Shown in pieces: positions 16,418 to 26,012 of a stretch of DNA of 64,000 nucleotides. The notes under the pieces were generated by a model. It saw only the letters and a list, made by a program, of their open reading frames with translations, searched no databases and was not told where the DNA came from. Positions within the stretch are counted from its first letter, which is position 1. Each line of letters starts with the position of its first letter. Source of the DNA: CAZWSX01 sp964636985 (GTDB lineage: Bacteria; Planctomycetota; Planctomycetia; Pirellulales; Pirellulaceae). The stretch lies in NCBI GenBank assembly GCA_964636985.1, contig CAZWSX010000019.1, forward strand, positions 82,478-146,477, given 5' to 3'. The translations under genes were made by a program, and so were the position numbers.

Positions 16418-17254
16418 CTAAGATCGCATTCGGTAACAAACGGCGCCGTCGCAGGGAAATCGTTCGAATGAATCGTCGAGATTCATCGTCGTTTCAGCGC
16501 CGCCTAAAAAGAGGAATCCATCTGGACGAAGAACCTTGCGGACCTGGCTGAGCACTTTCCTCTTGGTTTCGGGAGAGAAGTAGATCAGCACGTTCCGCAA
16601 AAAAATGACGTCCATCGTCGGGATGCCCGACCACGGTTCGACCAGGTTGATCTTCCGCCACGACGTGAGTTTGCGAATGTCCTCGCTCAGCTGCCAGTTC
16701 AACCCCTGCCGCTGGAAGTACTTTACAAGGCAAGCCGCCGGCAGCCCGCGATTGACTTCCGTCTGCGTGAACGTTCCCGCCTTGGCGCGATCGACCATGG
16801 TGCGCGCCAGGTCTGTTCCCAGCAGTTGCAGGTTCCAACTGTTGATCGCTGGAAAATGTTCGCGGAGCGTCATCGCAATGCTGTAAAGCTCCTGGCCGCT
16901 CGAGCAAGCAGCGCTCCAAATCGAAAGGGATCTTTCCCGTTCTCGCTTTTGAACTATTTGCGGAAGAATCGTCTTACGCATCGCTTCAAAGGGTGCCACA
17001 TCGCGAAAGAAGCTGGTTTCATTAGTCGTGAGGGCTTCGACGACATCCTCATGCATGGGCCCAAACGGCTGTCGCTGGAGCTTTGCCACCAGGTCGGCGA
17101 CGGTCGGAAGGCCGTGACGCTGCGCGATGGGTCCTAACCGGACATCGACCAAGTAAGTCTTGGAGGGTTCCAGCACGATTGCGGCGCGCTGCAGGACAAG
17201 CGAACGCACGTAGTCGAATGCATCAGGAGTCGAAGCGATGGATGCGACGCTCAT
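16418..17254 (-). CDS. cheR: CheR chemotaxis receptor methyltransferase
   Basis: A protein of 278 residues. The start MSVASIASTP at 17254 shares one base with the cheB stop (TGATG); the much longer open frame upstream is an antisense shadow of cheB. Family markers are NETSFFRD, AACSSGQELYSIAMTLRE (SAM-binding region), IFLRNVLIYFSPETKRKVL and LRPDGFLFLGGAET. It methylates glutamates on chemoreceptors using S-adenosylmethionine, countering CheB. The neighbouring MCP is a plausible target. Confidence 0.95.
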   Translation of the reverse strand: MSVASIASTPDAFDYVRSLVLQRAAIVLEPSKTYLVDVRLGPIAQRHGLPTVADLVAKLQRQPFGPMHEDVVEALTTNETSFFRDVAPFEAMRKTILPQIVQKRERERSLSIWSAACSSGQELYSIAMTLREHFPAINSWNLQLLGTDLARTMVDRAKAGTFTQTEVNRGLPAACLVKYFQRQGLNWQLSEDIRKLTSWRKINLVEPWSGIPTMDVIFLRNVLIYFSPETKRKVLSQVRKVLRPDGFLFLGGAETTMNLDDSFERFPCDGAVCYRMRS

Positions 17255-18354
17255 CAGCAGACCTTCGCTGTAAGAAGAGAACGGGATTCCTGAACTTCCG
17301 CCATAATCTGCGATGCTATTTGCGGGAGAGGCCGGATACTGTCGGCCAACCCGGCGTTGGCGACCACGCCCGGCATACCCCACACAACGGAACTCTGCTC
17401 GTCCTGAGCGACGACTCGGCCGCCAGCGCCGCGAATCACCTCGCAGCCGCGCAGTCCATCGCATCCCATCCCCGTGAGGACGATCCCGAGGGTGCCGCCG
17501 CCGAAGACCTCGACCGCCGATCGAAAGAGAACATCGACGGCGGGCCGACACGAGTTTTCGGGGGGACCCTGGTGCAGGCCGATGGTCAGGTTGCTGGCCG
17601 GACCCTTGCTTTTGCTTAAAACGACGTGAAAGTCTCCCGGCGCGATCCAGAGCTGTCCGGGCTTTACCACCGCACCGGCGAATGCTTCCTGTACTTGCAG
17701 AGCACAAGTTTGATCGAGGCGGGTGGCCAGGTGCCGCGTGAAGACGGGGGGCATGTGTTGAACGACGATAATCGGAACCGGAAAGTCGGCCGGAAGCCGC
17801 GGCAGCACTTCACCTAGCGCGTTCGGGCCTCCTGTCGATGATCCGATCACGACTATCTCAATCGGCTGCCGATTCCGTTTCTCGCTTGGCGGCGCGCTAA
17901 CGCGTGGGCGCGCGGCAGGGGCGGCCGGTGCCTGCGATGGAGCGAACCAAGGACAAAGGCCCTTGATTTTGGGCACGAGCGAATCTCGAACCGCCTGCAT
18001 TCCCGCGACGACGCTGCCGACATTGGCGGGTTTGGTTACGTAATCGTTGGCGCCCAAGGCCAAGGCGTCCAACGTGGCCACCGCACCGCGCTCAGTCAAT
18101 GTACTGAACATGATGACCGGCAGTCGCGGATGTGTTTTGCGCAGCTCTCGGAGTGTCGCCAGACCGTCCATGTCGGGCATTTCCATATCTAGCGTGACGA
18201 CATCGGGATTGAGCTGTGGAAGCTTGGCAATCGCCAACTTCCCATTGGCCGCCGTGCCGGCGACCTCGATACAGGGATCACCCGCCAACACGTCGCTGAG
18301 GATGCGGCGAACGACGGTCGAGTCATCGACGATGAGCACTCGAATCTTGCGCAC
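17254..18354 (-). CDS. cheB: CheB chemotaxis methylesterase/deamidase response regulator
   Basis: A protein of 366 residues. An N-terminal receiver domain (VLIVDDSTVVRRIL, phospho-acceptor in TLDMEMPDMDG) is joined through a Pro/Ala linker to the methylesterase domain. The catalytic triad regions are IGSSTGGPNALGEV (Ser), IVVQHMPPVFTRHLA (His) and LTGMGCDGLRGCEVI (Asp). It removes receptor methyl groups when phosphorylated by CheA. It is translationally coupled to cheR and 12 bp downstream of cheY. Confidence 0.96.
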   Translation of the reverse strand: MRKIRVLIVDDSTVVRRILSDVLAGDPCIEVAGTAANGKLAIAKLPQLNPDVVTLDMEMPDMDGLATLRELRKTHPRLPVIMFSTLTERGAVATLDALALGANDYVTKPANVGSVVAGMQAVRDSLVPKIKGLCPWFAPSQAPAAPAARPRVSAPPSEKRNRQPIEIVVIGSSTGGPNALGEVLPRLPADFPVPIIVVQHMPPVFTRHLATRLDQTCALQVQEAFAGAVVKPGQLWIAPGDFHVVLSKSKGPASNLTIGLHQGPPENSCRPAVDVLFRSAVEVFGGGTLGIVLTGMGCDGLRGCEVIRGAGGRVVAQDEQSSVVWGMPGVVANAGLADSIRPLPQIASQIMAEVQESRSLLTAKVC

Positions 18355-18366
18355 GACCGATCTTTC

Positions 18367-18732
18367 TTACAAAACGCCAAGGAGTACCAATTTGTCGTGC
18401 AAATCTTCCTTGCCGTACGGCTTCATGACGTATTCGTTCGCGCCCGCCGAGAGCGCGGTGGCGACCTGCGACAATTCCGTTTCAGTGGTGGCCATGAGGA
18501 TAGGCAGCCGATGAAACTCGGGACGCGACCGAATAGCCTTGATCAATTCCAGGCCGTTCATCTCGGGCATGTTCCAGTCGATGATGGCGACGTTCGCGTC
18601 CGCGGTCGCGCACAGCTTGGCGAGACCTTCGTTGCCGTCGCCAGCCTCAACGACATCAAAGCCGAATCCCTTGAGCATCCCGCGCACGACGCAGCGTTGC
18701 GCTCGGGAATCGTCCACCAACAGCGCTTGCAT
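18367..18732 (-). CDS. cheY: CheY-like single-domain response regulator
   Basis: A protein of 121 residues forming one receiver domain: LLVDDSRAQRCVV (acidic pair), AIIDWNMPEMNGLEL (phospho-Asp), ILMATTETE (switch Thr), and YVMKPYGKEDL (conserved Lys). There is no output domain. Its position between the MCP and cheB makes it the operon's CheY. Whether its target is a flagellar motor or another output cannot be told, because no flagellar genes are present. Confidence 0.93.
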   Translation of the reverse strand: MQALLVDDSRAQRCVVRGMLKGFGFDVVEAGDGNEGLAKLCATADANVAIIDWNMPEMNGLELIKAIRSRPEFHRLPILMATTETELSQVATALSAGANEYVMKPYGKEDLHDKLVLLGVL

Positions 18733-18771
18733 AATTGTGGTCCTATCGAGTCAAAGGGCGGAGACTTAATC

Positions 18772-18826
18772 GTGTCTGGGAGCCAGGGGGAATCCGCCAG
18801 ACGGAATCCGACCTGGCTCCAGACAC
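18772..18826. repeat. imperfect inverted repeat, possible REP-like element
   Basis: Arms GTGTCTGGGAGCCAGG (18772-18787) and CCTGGCTCCAGACAC (18812-18826) pair with one bulged G. The loop contains the octamer GGAATCCG twice. It sits between the MCP and cheY genes. A similarly built repeat with a related arm (GTGTCAGGAGTC on the minus strand) occurs at 60008-60042. Confidence 0.6.
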
Positions 18827-18860
18827 ACGGTTTCAAAGTCGCTCGTTAGAGCGTACGCCG

Positions 18861-21854
18861 TTAAACACCGAGTTTCAGCGATTGATCGCTTCGCTTGGAC
18901 GGGGTGCTTTTTGTTGAACTCGCGGTGCGAACGGTGGGAGCTTCTTTACCCTCCGTTTCGAACTTGAACTTGGACACAAGTTGCTGCAACTCCGCGGCCA
19001 TGCGAGCTAATTCCTCCGCGGCCTGTTGAGTATTAGTAGCGCCCTGCGTAGTGTTTTGGGCCGCCTGCGCCACGCTCGTAATGTTTTGAGCGATCTCGCC
19101 GGTCCCCTTGGCCGCTTCTCCAACGTTTCGCCCGATCTCCTTGGCCGTCGCCGTTTGTTCCTCCACGGCGCTCGCGATCGTATTGGATAGATCGTTAACC
19201 TCGCCAATGATCTGACCGATCTGCTTAATCGCGTCTACGGCGCCTCGAGTATCCAATTGAATCGCTTCAATCTTTTGGCGGATGTCTTCCGTAGCCTTGG
19301 CAGTCTCCTTCGCCAGTTCCTTCACTTCGTTGGCCACCACGGCGAATCCCTTGCCCGCCTCACCGGCCCTGGCAGCTTCAATCGTGGCGTTCAGAGCCAG
19401 CAAGTTCGTCTGCTCGGCAATCGAAGTGATTACATTGATGACCTTGCCGATTTCGGCACTGCTGTCGCCGAGCTTGGCGATCGTGGCGTTCGTCGCGCCC
19501 GCAACCTCAACCGCCTGTTGCGCGACTTTGGCCGATTTGGTAGCGCTTCCCGCGATCTCGCGGATGCTGACGCCCATTTCCTCCACGCCCGTTGTGACGG
19601 TCTGCACATTCGAGCTGACTTGCTCCGAGGCCGCCGAGACAACATTCGCCTGAGCGGATGTCTCTTCGGCATTGCTGCTCATCTGAGAGCTGACAGCGCT
19701 GAGCTCTTCCGCCGAGCCGCCGAGCGACATGGCGTTGGAGGCGATCGACGCGATGCTGCTGCGGAGATCCCGGAAGAACCGTGCCAGACCTTCGCCCATT
19801 TGGCCGATCGAGTCGCTGCCGCTGACTGTGATCTCACGCGTGAGGTCACCCGTGGCGGCAGCAGCGACTACTTCGAGCATGCTATTGACTTTGTTCTTCA
19901 AGTCTTCGCGTGCGTTCACCTCTGCGGTAATGTCGGTGGCGTACTTGACGACTTTGAATGGCTTGCCATTGACGTCAAGGATGGGATTGTAGGAAGCTTG
20001 GATATAGATTTCCTTGCCCCCCTTGCCGATCCGCTTGTATTCGGCGGCTTGGTATTCACCGCGGTTTAGGCTGGCCCAGAACTCTTTGTATTCGGGGCTG
20101 TGGCGGTAGCCTTCGTCCACGAACAGGCTGTGGTGCCGCCCCTTGATTTCGTCGAGCGAGTATCCGACTGCCTTAAGGAAGTTGTCGTTGGCCTCGCGGA
20201 TGGTGCCGTCCATATTGAACTCGATCACTGCCTGCGATTTGCCGATTGCAGCGACTTGGCCCGCGTAGTCTGCATTTTTCGCTTCCATTTGCACTTTTTG
20301 CGTGCACACGTCCCATGACAGGAGAGGCCCGCTGAATTTGCCTTGCTCATCGAAGATGGCGTTGATGCGCAGGTCCAGGTATTCGGGACCAAGCTGAATC
20401 GTCGTCTGGAACGGAAGATTGTTGGGATCCGATACCAGCCGCCGTTGATGTTCGGGCTGCTTATGGAAAATGTCGATCGATTGTCCCACGATTTGCTCGA
20501 CCGGTATGGGAAGATACTGCTGCAACGTTTTGAGGGTCTTGATTGCGGCGCGGTTCAAGTATTGGATCTTGAGGTCCTTGTCGGCCAGAATCAGATTTAA
20601 CGAGACATTTTCCACGATCTGTTTGGTGCGCTGCATCTCATTGCGTTGGCTGCCGACGGTCGCCCAATCGACCTGCTCCGCGTCTAATGCCTTTCGAATG
20701 CTGTCAGCAGTGCAATTCATCGTGGCGACGATTCGGCCAACCTCATCGTTACTCTGAACTTCAAGCCGTTGATTAAGCTTGCCGGCGGCCATGCCCTCGA
20801 GTGCGCCCACGGTTTGGGCCAACGGTCGAACAATACCGCCGGCAAACCACCAGGCCAGCAAGGAAACAGCGAGAGCGGCAACAAGACTGCTGAACATAAT
20901 GAAGTGTTTCAGCGAGGCTGCTTGGGCATAGGCCTCCGTAGTGTCCTGCCTAACCAGCGCTCCCCACCCATAGCCCTTGAAGCCAAGGACTCCTGGCGAG
21001 GACGCATAGCCGTTGATTTGGTCCACGCCCCGACGCTTGTGTTCTTCAATGATGAAGCCAGATTTTCCTTCCGCGGCAGCCTTGGCGCACTGCAAGCCTC
21101 GCTCGATCAAGTTGAAAGTCAGCACGGCCGCCGGATCGTAATCGTCCAGAACGAAGCCATCTTTGGAAACAACCAGCGTTTCGGCATTGATCGCTTGAAA
21201 CTTCAGGTTCTTACGTTGTTCGGTCATGATTTGACCGACAGTTCTTTCGAGCGACGCGCGATTCGACCAAACCCGCACGACCTTTCCATTTTCATCAAGG
21301 ATCGGCGCCGAGAAGTTCAGCGTCAAGCCGCGAGTTTTGAGAACTTCAGCCGCGGCCTTGTCTTCCCGAACGTCGCTGTAGAAGGTCTCGCCGGAACGAA
21401 TCTTGCCGCTCACGCAGCTTTCGAACCAATCTTCCCCCTTCACGCTGCGCCCAATGAGCATTGCGGTATCCAAAGGCCGCCCGTCAAATGCAACCGTGTT
21501 CGCAGCGATAATCTTGCCCTCGGCATCGGCAATCAACATCAAATCATAGAAGCCGTAAGTTGTTGTGTAAAAGTTCAAAGCTTCTACGAGATCTTTCGCC
21601 TCACCGCGGGCTTTGGGATTAAAGGCAAAAGCCTGCACGTCGCCATAGCGCTCGAAGAGGTTGCGATAAATCTTGTCGAGTGACTCCTGAGCTTGCGATT
21701 GCAGGAACCTGCCGGCGTTGTCGGTCAATTGGCCGACGCTTCGGGTGTAAGCGAAATACCCAATGGCCGCTAGTGGCATCAGCGCCAGTGTGAGAAATAG
21801 GGCGACCAATTTATATTTTAAGGAAGTGAAACGCAGATACTTTGCGAAGTTCAT
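18861..21854 (-). CDS. methyl-accepting chemotaxis protein with periplasmic sensor and PAS domain(s)
   Basis: A protein of 997 residues. TM1 is near residues 16-34 (VALFLTLALMPLAAIGYFAY). A periplasmic double-Cache-like domain covers about 35-310. TM2 is near 320-342 and a HAMP domain follows. One or two PAS domains lie at about 400-655 (MDGTIREANDNFLKAVGYSL is typical). A second HAMP-like linker precedes the signalling domain at about 720-960, whose hairpin tip IAEQTNLLALNATIEAARAG is canonical for CheA/CheW contact. The protein would sense small periplasmic ligands and perhaps an intracellular cue through PAS. It is between cheW (71 bp) and cheY. Confidence 0.95.
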   Translation of the reverse strand: MNFAKYLRFTSLKYKLVALFLTLALMPLAAIGYFAYTRSVGQLTDNAGRFLQSQAQESLDKIYRNLFERYGDVQAFAFNPKARGEAKDLVEALNFYTTTYGFYDLMLIADAEGKIIAANTVAFDGRPLDTAMLIGRSVKGEDWFESCVSGKIRSGETFYSDVREDKAAAEVLKTRGLTLNFSAPILDENGKVVRVWSNRASLERTVGQIMTEQRKNLKFQAINAETLVVSKDGFVLDDYDPAAVLTFNLIERGLQCAKAAAEGKSGFIIEEHKRRGVDQINGYASSPGVLGFKGYGWGALVRQDTTEAYAQAASLKHFIMFSSLVAALAVSLLAWWFAGGIVRPLAQTVGALEGMAAGKLNQRLEVQSNDEVGRIVATMNCTADSIRKALDAEQVDWATVGSQRNEMQRTKQIVENVSLNLILADKDLKIQYLNRAAIKTLKTLQQYLPIPVEQIVGQSIDIFHKQPEHQRRLVSDPNNLPFQTTIQLGPEYLDLRINAIFDEQGKFSGPLLSWDVCTQKVQMEAKNADYAGQVAAIGKSQAVIEFNMDGTIREANDNFLKAVGYSLDEIKGRHHSLFVDEGYRHSPEYKEFWASLNRGEYQAAEYKRIGKGGKEIYIQASYNPILDVNGKPFKVVKYATDITAEVNAREDLKNKVNSMLEVVAAAATGDLTREITVSGSDSIGQMGEGLARFFRDLRSSIASIASNAMSLGGSAEELSAVSSQMSSNAEETSAQANVVSAASEQVSSNVQTVTTGVEEMGVSIREIAGSATKSAKVAQQAVEVAGATNATIAKLGDSSAEIGKVINVITSIAEQTNLLALNATIEAARAGEAGKGFAVVANEVKELAKETAKATEDIRQKIEAIQLDTRGAVDAIKQIGQIIGEVNDLSNTIASAVEEQTATAKEIGRNVGEAAKGTGEIAQNITSVAQAAQNTTQGATNTQQAAEELARMAAELQQLVSKFKFETEGKEAPTVRTASSTKSTPSKRSDQSLKLGV

Positions 21855-21925
21855 AGTGATCCCAGTGCAGCTAGGTTAAATAAATGGTTGAATGGTACAG
21901 ATGTTTATTTCCACGAACGGGCATT

Positions 21926-22351
21926 TCAAACTCGGACGGCTTTCTCCGCATCGAGCAAGAGGAGCAGCCGCTCGGGAAGCTTGTACACTCCGTGAATCAG
22001 CCCGCGGATTCTTTCGGAGAGCATTTCGGGGGGGGGCTCGAAAGTGTCCTCTTCGACGTCTTGGACCTCGCCGATTTCGTCAACCAGCAGGCTGACGACT
22101 TCGTCTCCGGCTCGCACCACGACATTCATCGGGACACGATCAACAGGACGAGGACACAAACCGAGGATTTCGCGCAATTCCAACGCCAGCACAATCTGCC
22201 CGCGCAAGTTGATCAAACCCCGCACGCAGGCTGGCGCGACGGGAACGGGGGTCATTTGCTGGCAGCGGATGATCTCCTGCACGCAATCAACGCGAACTCC
22301 GAACAGATGTCCGTCGAGTTGGAAGGTGCAAAGCTGATGGTCGCCGCTCAT
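21926..22351 (-). CDS. cheW: CheW coupling protein
   Basis: A protein of 141 residues with a single CheW domain: CTFQLDGHLFGVRVDCVQEI, PACVRGLINLRGQIVLALEL, and LLVDEIGEVQDVEE. It bridges chemoreceptors to CheA at the inner membrane. It begins five bases after the cheA stop, so the two are surely co-transcribed. Confidence 0.96.
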   Translation of the reverse strand: MSGDHQLCTFQLDGHLFGVRVDCVQEIIRCQQMTPVPVAPACVRGLINLRGQIVLALELREILGLCPRPVDRVPMNVVVRAGDEVVSLLVDEIGEVQDVEEDTFEPPPEMLSERIRGLIHGVYKLPERLLLLLDAEKAVRV

Positions 22352-22356
22352 GAGTA

Positions 22357-25083
22357 TTACTCCGTGGCTAGTGGGGATACGGCACCGAATGGCGAATGCA
22401 CATGCCGCTCAATCCATGCCATATCGAGCAAGTCGGTCACGAGGCCCTGAATCACGGCCGAGCCCAACAGACCTTCGCTCTTTGATTTGCGCGTGACTTG
22501 CAGAGCAGCTTCGACAATATCGATCACTTTCTGGACAACGAGACCGATCGCCCTTTCGCCATCGTCATGCACGATCACATCCAGGGGGCCGTTGCCTGTG
22601 TCGGTTGCTGTTATGCCCAACAAGTCCGCCAACTTCACAAGCGGCATGATCTGATTACGATATTGCACGACTTGCTGTTGATCGGAGGTTTCCACCTCGC
22701 TCAGATCGATCTTCTCCAGACGTGTCACGGCGGACATTGGTAATGCCAAGCGCCGTCCCCCCGCCAGGAAGACCAGCAGCGATTGATTGGCCTGTACCTC
22801 GCTGCATTCTCGCTGTTTCACCTCGCGTTGCTGGCGGCGAGCCGATTCGTGGGCAGGCGCCACAATGCGCGAGCGGCGCCCGATGCCAGTCACGTCCAAT
22901 ATCAGCGCGACTTGGCCATCCCCCATAATCGTAGCGCCGGCATAGATCGGAACGCCCTTGAGTTGCTTTGCGAGCGGCTTGACGACGATCTCCTCCGTAT
23001 CATTGATTCGATCCACAATCAGCCCGAATTCATGTTCATCGGCGCGGACCACCACAATGTTGACGGCCGCGGAGTCGTGAGTGACGGTCGTCTCCTGGTC
23101 AGCCGCCGCAATTTTCAGTACGCTTCGGAGCCGAATCAGTGGCAGAAGCCGCCCGCGCAGACGATAGACGAGCGCTCCCTGAAGTTGTTCGAGTTTCGCC
23201 GCAGCCTCCTGTTCCAGCCGCACCAACTCCAATAAGCTCGCCTGGGGGATCGCGAATCGATCGCCATCGCTAGTAACCAAAAGGGCTGGGATGATCGCCA
23301 AAGTCAATGGAATCTTGATCTTGATGGTCGTGCCGCGTCCAGGTTCGCTCTGAAGATCGATGCTGCCGCCGATTTTTTCAATGTTCGTTCGGACCACATC
23401 CATGCCGACGCCACGGCCAGAAACATTGGTCACTTTCTCCGCGGTGGAAAATCCGGGAGCGAAGATCAGCCGCGCCAGCTCCTTCTCGGACATCCGCGTC
23501 GCCTGCTCCGGCGTGATCAACTGCTGCTTCAGTGCGTGCTCCCGAATCCGCTGGAGCTTAAGTCCCGCGCCGTCGTCACAGATTTCAATGTTGACTTGGC
23601 CTCCCTCGTGGAAGGCGCGAAGCGTCAGGCAGCCTTCGGCTTGTTTGCCGGCGGCCACGCGATCCGAAGGCTTCTCGATGCCATGGTCGACGGAGTTACG
23701 AACCAAGTGAATCAGCGGGTCCTTGATCGCCTCGATGATCGTCTTGTCGAGTTCCGTCTCCTTGCCTTTCATCTCGATGCGGACCTGCTTGCCAAGTTGC
23801 AGCGCCAAGTCACGCACCACCCGCGGAAACTTGGACCACACGTTGCCGATCGGTTGCATCCGCGTCTTCATGACTCCTTCTTGCAACTCGGTCGTGATGA
23901 GATTGAGCCGCTGGGCGGTATTCGAAAACACGGCATCCGCTTGCTTTGCGACGTGCTGCAGAATCTGGTTTCGGGCCAGGACCAGTTCGCCGACTTGATT
24001 CATCAAGCGATCCAGCAGGCCAACATCAACGCGGATGGTGCTTTCGCTGACGGCCCCGTGGCGCGTTTCGCCTTCCGATTCCGCCTTAACTGCTGGAGCG
24101 GCTTGCTTTCGATCCTCAACTTGGGGCACGGCGGGAGAATTCGGTTTTGGCGTCGCCGTTTGTGGCGTGGCGACCGGCTTCAAATCGGAGGACAAAGCCG
24201 CTACGGACTTTCCATCCATTTGCAGCTTTCGCAGTTGTTCGATGAGACGAGAGTAATCGCCGCCTCCTTCGTGACCACTGGTTTCGACCTCGACCAGAAT
24301 GTGGCGAACGGCGTCCACAAGCGCCAACATCGAATTGGCTACTTGCGTTCCGTCGCACGGCATTCCGTCGCGGAGGCGACCTAAAAGGTTTTCGCCGGCG
24401 TGGGCGACCGATTCCAGTTTGCTGAAGCCCAAAAACCCGCTGCTTCCCTTGATGGTGTGCAGCGATCGGAACAAGCTGCCGAGGATCGATTCGGCACCTG
24501 GTTCGTGTTCCAGTGCGAGCAAATCCCGGTCGATGCGATCCAGGTTTTCCTGGCACTCGATGATGAATTCACGCATCGCTTCCGTTTCGATCTCGCCTGT
24601 TGATTCAACAGCCGCGGGCGAGGTCTCCAACGTGGATTTGGCTGATTCGGTCGAAGGACCATGGCTGGTAGCGGCGGCGCAAGATGTGGCGCGGCTGCAA
24701 ATCTCGTTCAATTGCGATCGTTCGGCCTCGACTTCGCAGTCGTTCGAGTGGTCGACGTCGTCGATTAATCGCCGAAGCCGATCGACACATTGCAACATCG
24801 TGCTGGTATCGGATGTCCCAAGGCGCAGTTCGTCGTTGCGAACGTGATTGAGCACCTGTTCCAAGCTATGGGCGAGTGCTTCGATCACCCGCAACTCCAG
24901 AAATCCCGCCGTTCCCTTGATCGAGTGAACCGTGCGAAAGACGGCATTGATGATGTCGATGTTGGCGCTCGGATCCTGTTCGATAGAGAGCAGCCGAGCC
25001 TCGATATTTGCCAACCCCTCATTCGATTCCGTGACGAACTCGGCGATCAATTCGCGGTCCTGGGTGGGATCAAGATTCGACAT
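22357..25083 (-). CDS. cheA: CheA chemotaxis histidine kinase with two HPt and two CheW domains
   Basis: A protein of 908 residues from the ATG at 25081-25083 (MSNLDPTQDRE); a TTG three codons earlier is possible. HPt1 contains FRTVHSIKGTAGFLEL and HPt2 contains FRSLHTIKGSSGFLGF, each with a phosphorylatable His. A Pro/Ala linker is followed by the P3 dimerisation helices and the ATPase (LIHLVRNSVDHGIE, DDGAGL, GRGVGMDVVRTNI). A CheW domain comes next, then a second CheW-like domain (LLVFLAGGRRLALPMSAVTR). It receives receptor input and phosphorylates CheY and CheB. It is the first gene of the operon. Duplication of HPt and CheW modules makes it longer than the E. coli enzyme (654 aa). Confidence 0.95.
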   Translation of the reverse strand: MSNLDPTQDRELIAEFVTESNEGLANIEARLLSIEQDPSANIDIINAVFRTVHSIKGTAGFLELRVIEALAHSLEQVLNHVRNDELRLGTSDTSTMLQCVDRLRRLIDDVDHSNDCEVEAERSQLNEICSRATSCAAATSHGPSTESAKSTLETSPAAVESTGEIETEAMREFIIECQENLDRIDRDLLALEHEPGAESILGSLFRSLHTIKGSSGFLGFSKLESVAHAGENLLGRLRDGMPCDGTQVANSMLALVDAVRHILVEVETSGHEGGGDYSRLIEQLRKLQMDGKSVAALSSDLKPVATPQTATPKPNSPAVPQVEDRKQAAPAVKAESEGETRHGAVSESTIRVDVGLLDRLMNQVGELVLARNQILQHVAKQADAVFSNTAQRLNLITTELQEGVMKTRMQPIGNVWSKFPRVVRDLALQLGKQVRIEMKGKETELDKTIIEAIKDPLIHLVRNSVDHGIEKPSDRVAAGKQAEGCLTLRAFHEGGQVNIEICDDGAGLKLQRIREHALKQQLITPEQATRMSEKELARLIFAPGFSTAEKVTNVSGRGVGMDVVRTNIEKIGGSIDLQSEPGRGTTIKIKIPLTLAIIPALLVTSDGDRFAIPQASLLELVRLEQEAAAKLEQLQGALVYRLRGRLLPLIRLRSVLKIAAADQETTVTHDSAAVNIVVVRADEHEFGLIVDRINDTEEIVVKPLAKQLKGVPIYAGATIMGDGQVALILDVTGIGRRSRIVAPAHESARRQQREVKQRECSEVQANQSLLVFLAGGRRLALPMSAVTRLEKIDLSEVETSDQQQVVQYRNQIMPLVKLADLLGITATDTGNGPLDVIVHDDGERAIGLVVQKVIDIVEAALQVTRKSKSEGLLGSAVIQGLVTDLLDMAWIERHVHSPFGAVSPLATE

Positions 25084-25391
25084 GGAACTCAACCTTGAAT
25101 TGCTTTGGCAAGGAACGCGGTCGCAGCGATCGAATTGGCATCACGTAGACACGCGGAGATCCGTGGCGGCGTTGATGATGTCGATTGCGGGCCACCGCCT
25201 GCCGCGTCGTGGCGACTCGAAAATCAAGCGGCGTGACGAGGTGATCCAGGCGGTTGGTACGAAAACATATTTCGCGTTAAGTGACATGCCTGATCGACGT
25301 GGAAAGCCACGGCATGGACGTGGTAAACCACGTTCTTGTCCAGCGCGGCAAGAATGCTAAAAACGCGATGACCATTCGGTCCGCGCAGCGA
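25084..25391. other. intergenic, 308 bp, with two near-identical small hairpins
   Basis: This lies upstream of cheA and downstream of the FixJ-like regulator. The cheA promoter should be here. It contains two tandem stem-loops, CGTGG-AAAG-CCACG (25298-25311) and ACGTGG-TAAA-CCACGT (25318-25333), seven bases apart and nearly identical. They may terminate the upstream two-component operon or form a regulatory site. No ORF is supported. Confidence 0.5.
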
Positions 25392-26012
25392 TTAGGCGCT
25401 TTCAGAGATCCCTAATTCGATCGACAACCGCACGAGCTCGGCAAGCGTTTCCACGCCAAGCTTTTGCATGATGCGCGCTCGGCGGTCTTCCACTGTGCGT
25501 GGGCTCACCTTCAACGTGGCCGCAACGCTCTTGTTGGAACTTCCTGCGAGGACCAGGTGCAACACATCCTTTTCGCCCGGCGTGAGTTGATCCAGGAGGG
25601 CCATTTTCGCTGCGCGATCCGCGTACGATTGGCGACTGGCGGTGTCTTCGGCGATCGCTCGCTGAATCGCGTCCCAAAGCTCCGACTCGGTAGAGGTCTT
25701 TTGCAAAAACTCGACGGCGCCTTGCCGAATCGCGCGCAGTGCGATGGGGATTTCGGCGTGTCCCGTCAGAACAATAATGGGAGGCCGCAGCGGCTCGCGG
25801 CGAAGTTGTTCTTGAAGGTCCAAGCCGCTCAACCCCGGCATTCGCACGTCCACAATCAGGCAGCCCGGCGCCTGCGGGTCGAACGCGCTCATGTACTCCT
25901 CCGCGGAATTGAAACATTGGGTCCGCAGACCCATGGAGGAAATCAACGCTGAAAGTGATTCCGAGAACGCAGCGTTGTCGTCGACGATAAAAACAGTCGG
26001 ATCTTGGCTCAC
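25392..26012 (-). CDS. FixJ/NarL-type response regulator
   Basis: A protein of 206 residues. The receiver domain (VFIVDDNAAFSESL; phospho-Asp in CLIVDVRMPGLSG; LTGHAEIP; FLQKTS) is followed by a LuxR-type helix-turn-helix (LTPGEKDVLHLVLAGSSNKS, then SPRTVEDRRARIMQKLGV). It is the DNA-binding partner of the sensor kinase whose stop codon it overlaps by 4 bp. Target promoters are unknown; the chemotaxis operon directly downstream is one candidate. Confidence 0.94.
   Translation of the reverse strand: MSQDPTVFIVDDNAAFSESLSALISSMGLRTQCFNSAEEYMSAFDPQAPGCLIVDVRMPGLSGLDLQEQLRREPLRPPIIVLTGHAEIPIALRAIRQGAVEFLQKTSTESELWDAIQRAIAEDTASRQSYADRAAKMALLDQLTPGEKDVLHLVLAGSSNKSVAATLKVSPRTVEDRRARIMQKLGVETLAELVRLSIELGISESA

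Noticed and set aside
17255..17707. N-terminal extension of cheR
   Set aside because: It lies wholly within cheB on the same strand in another frame; the TGATG junction gives the real start.
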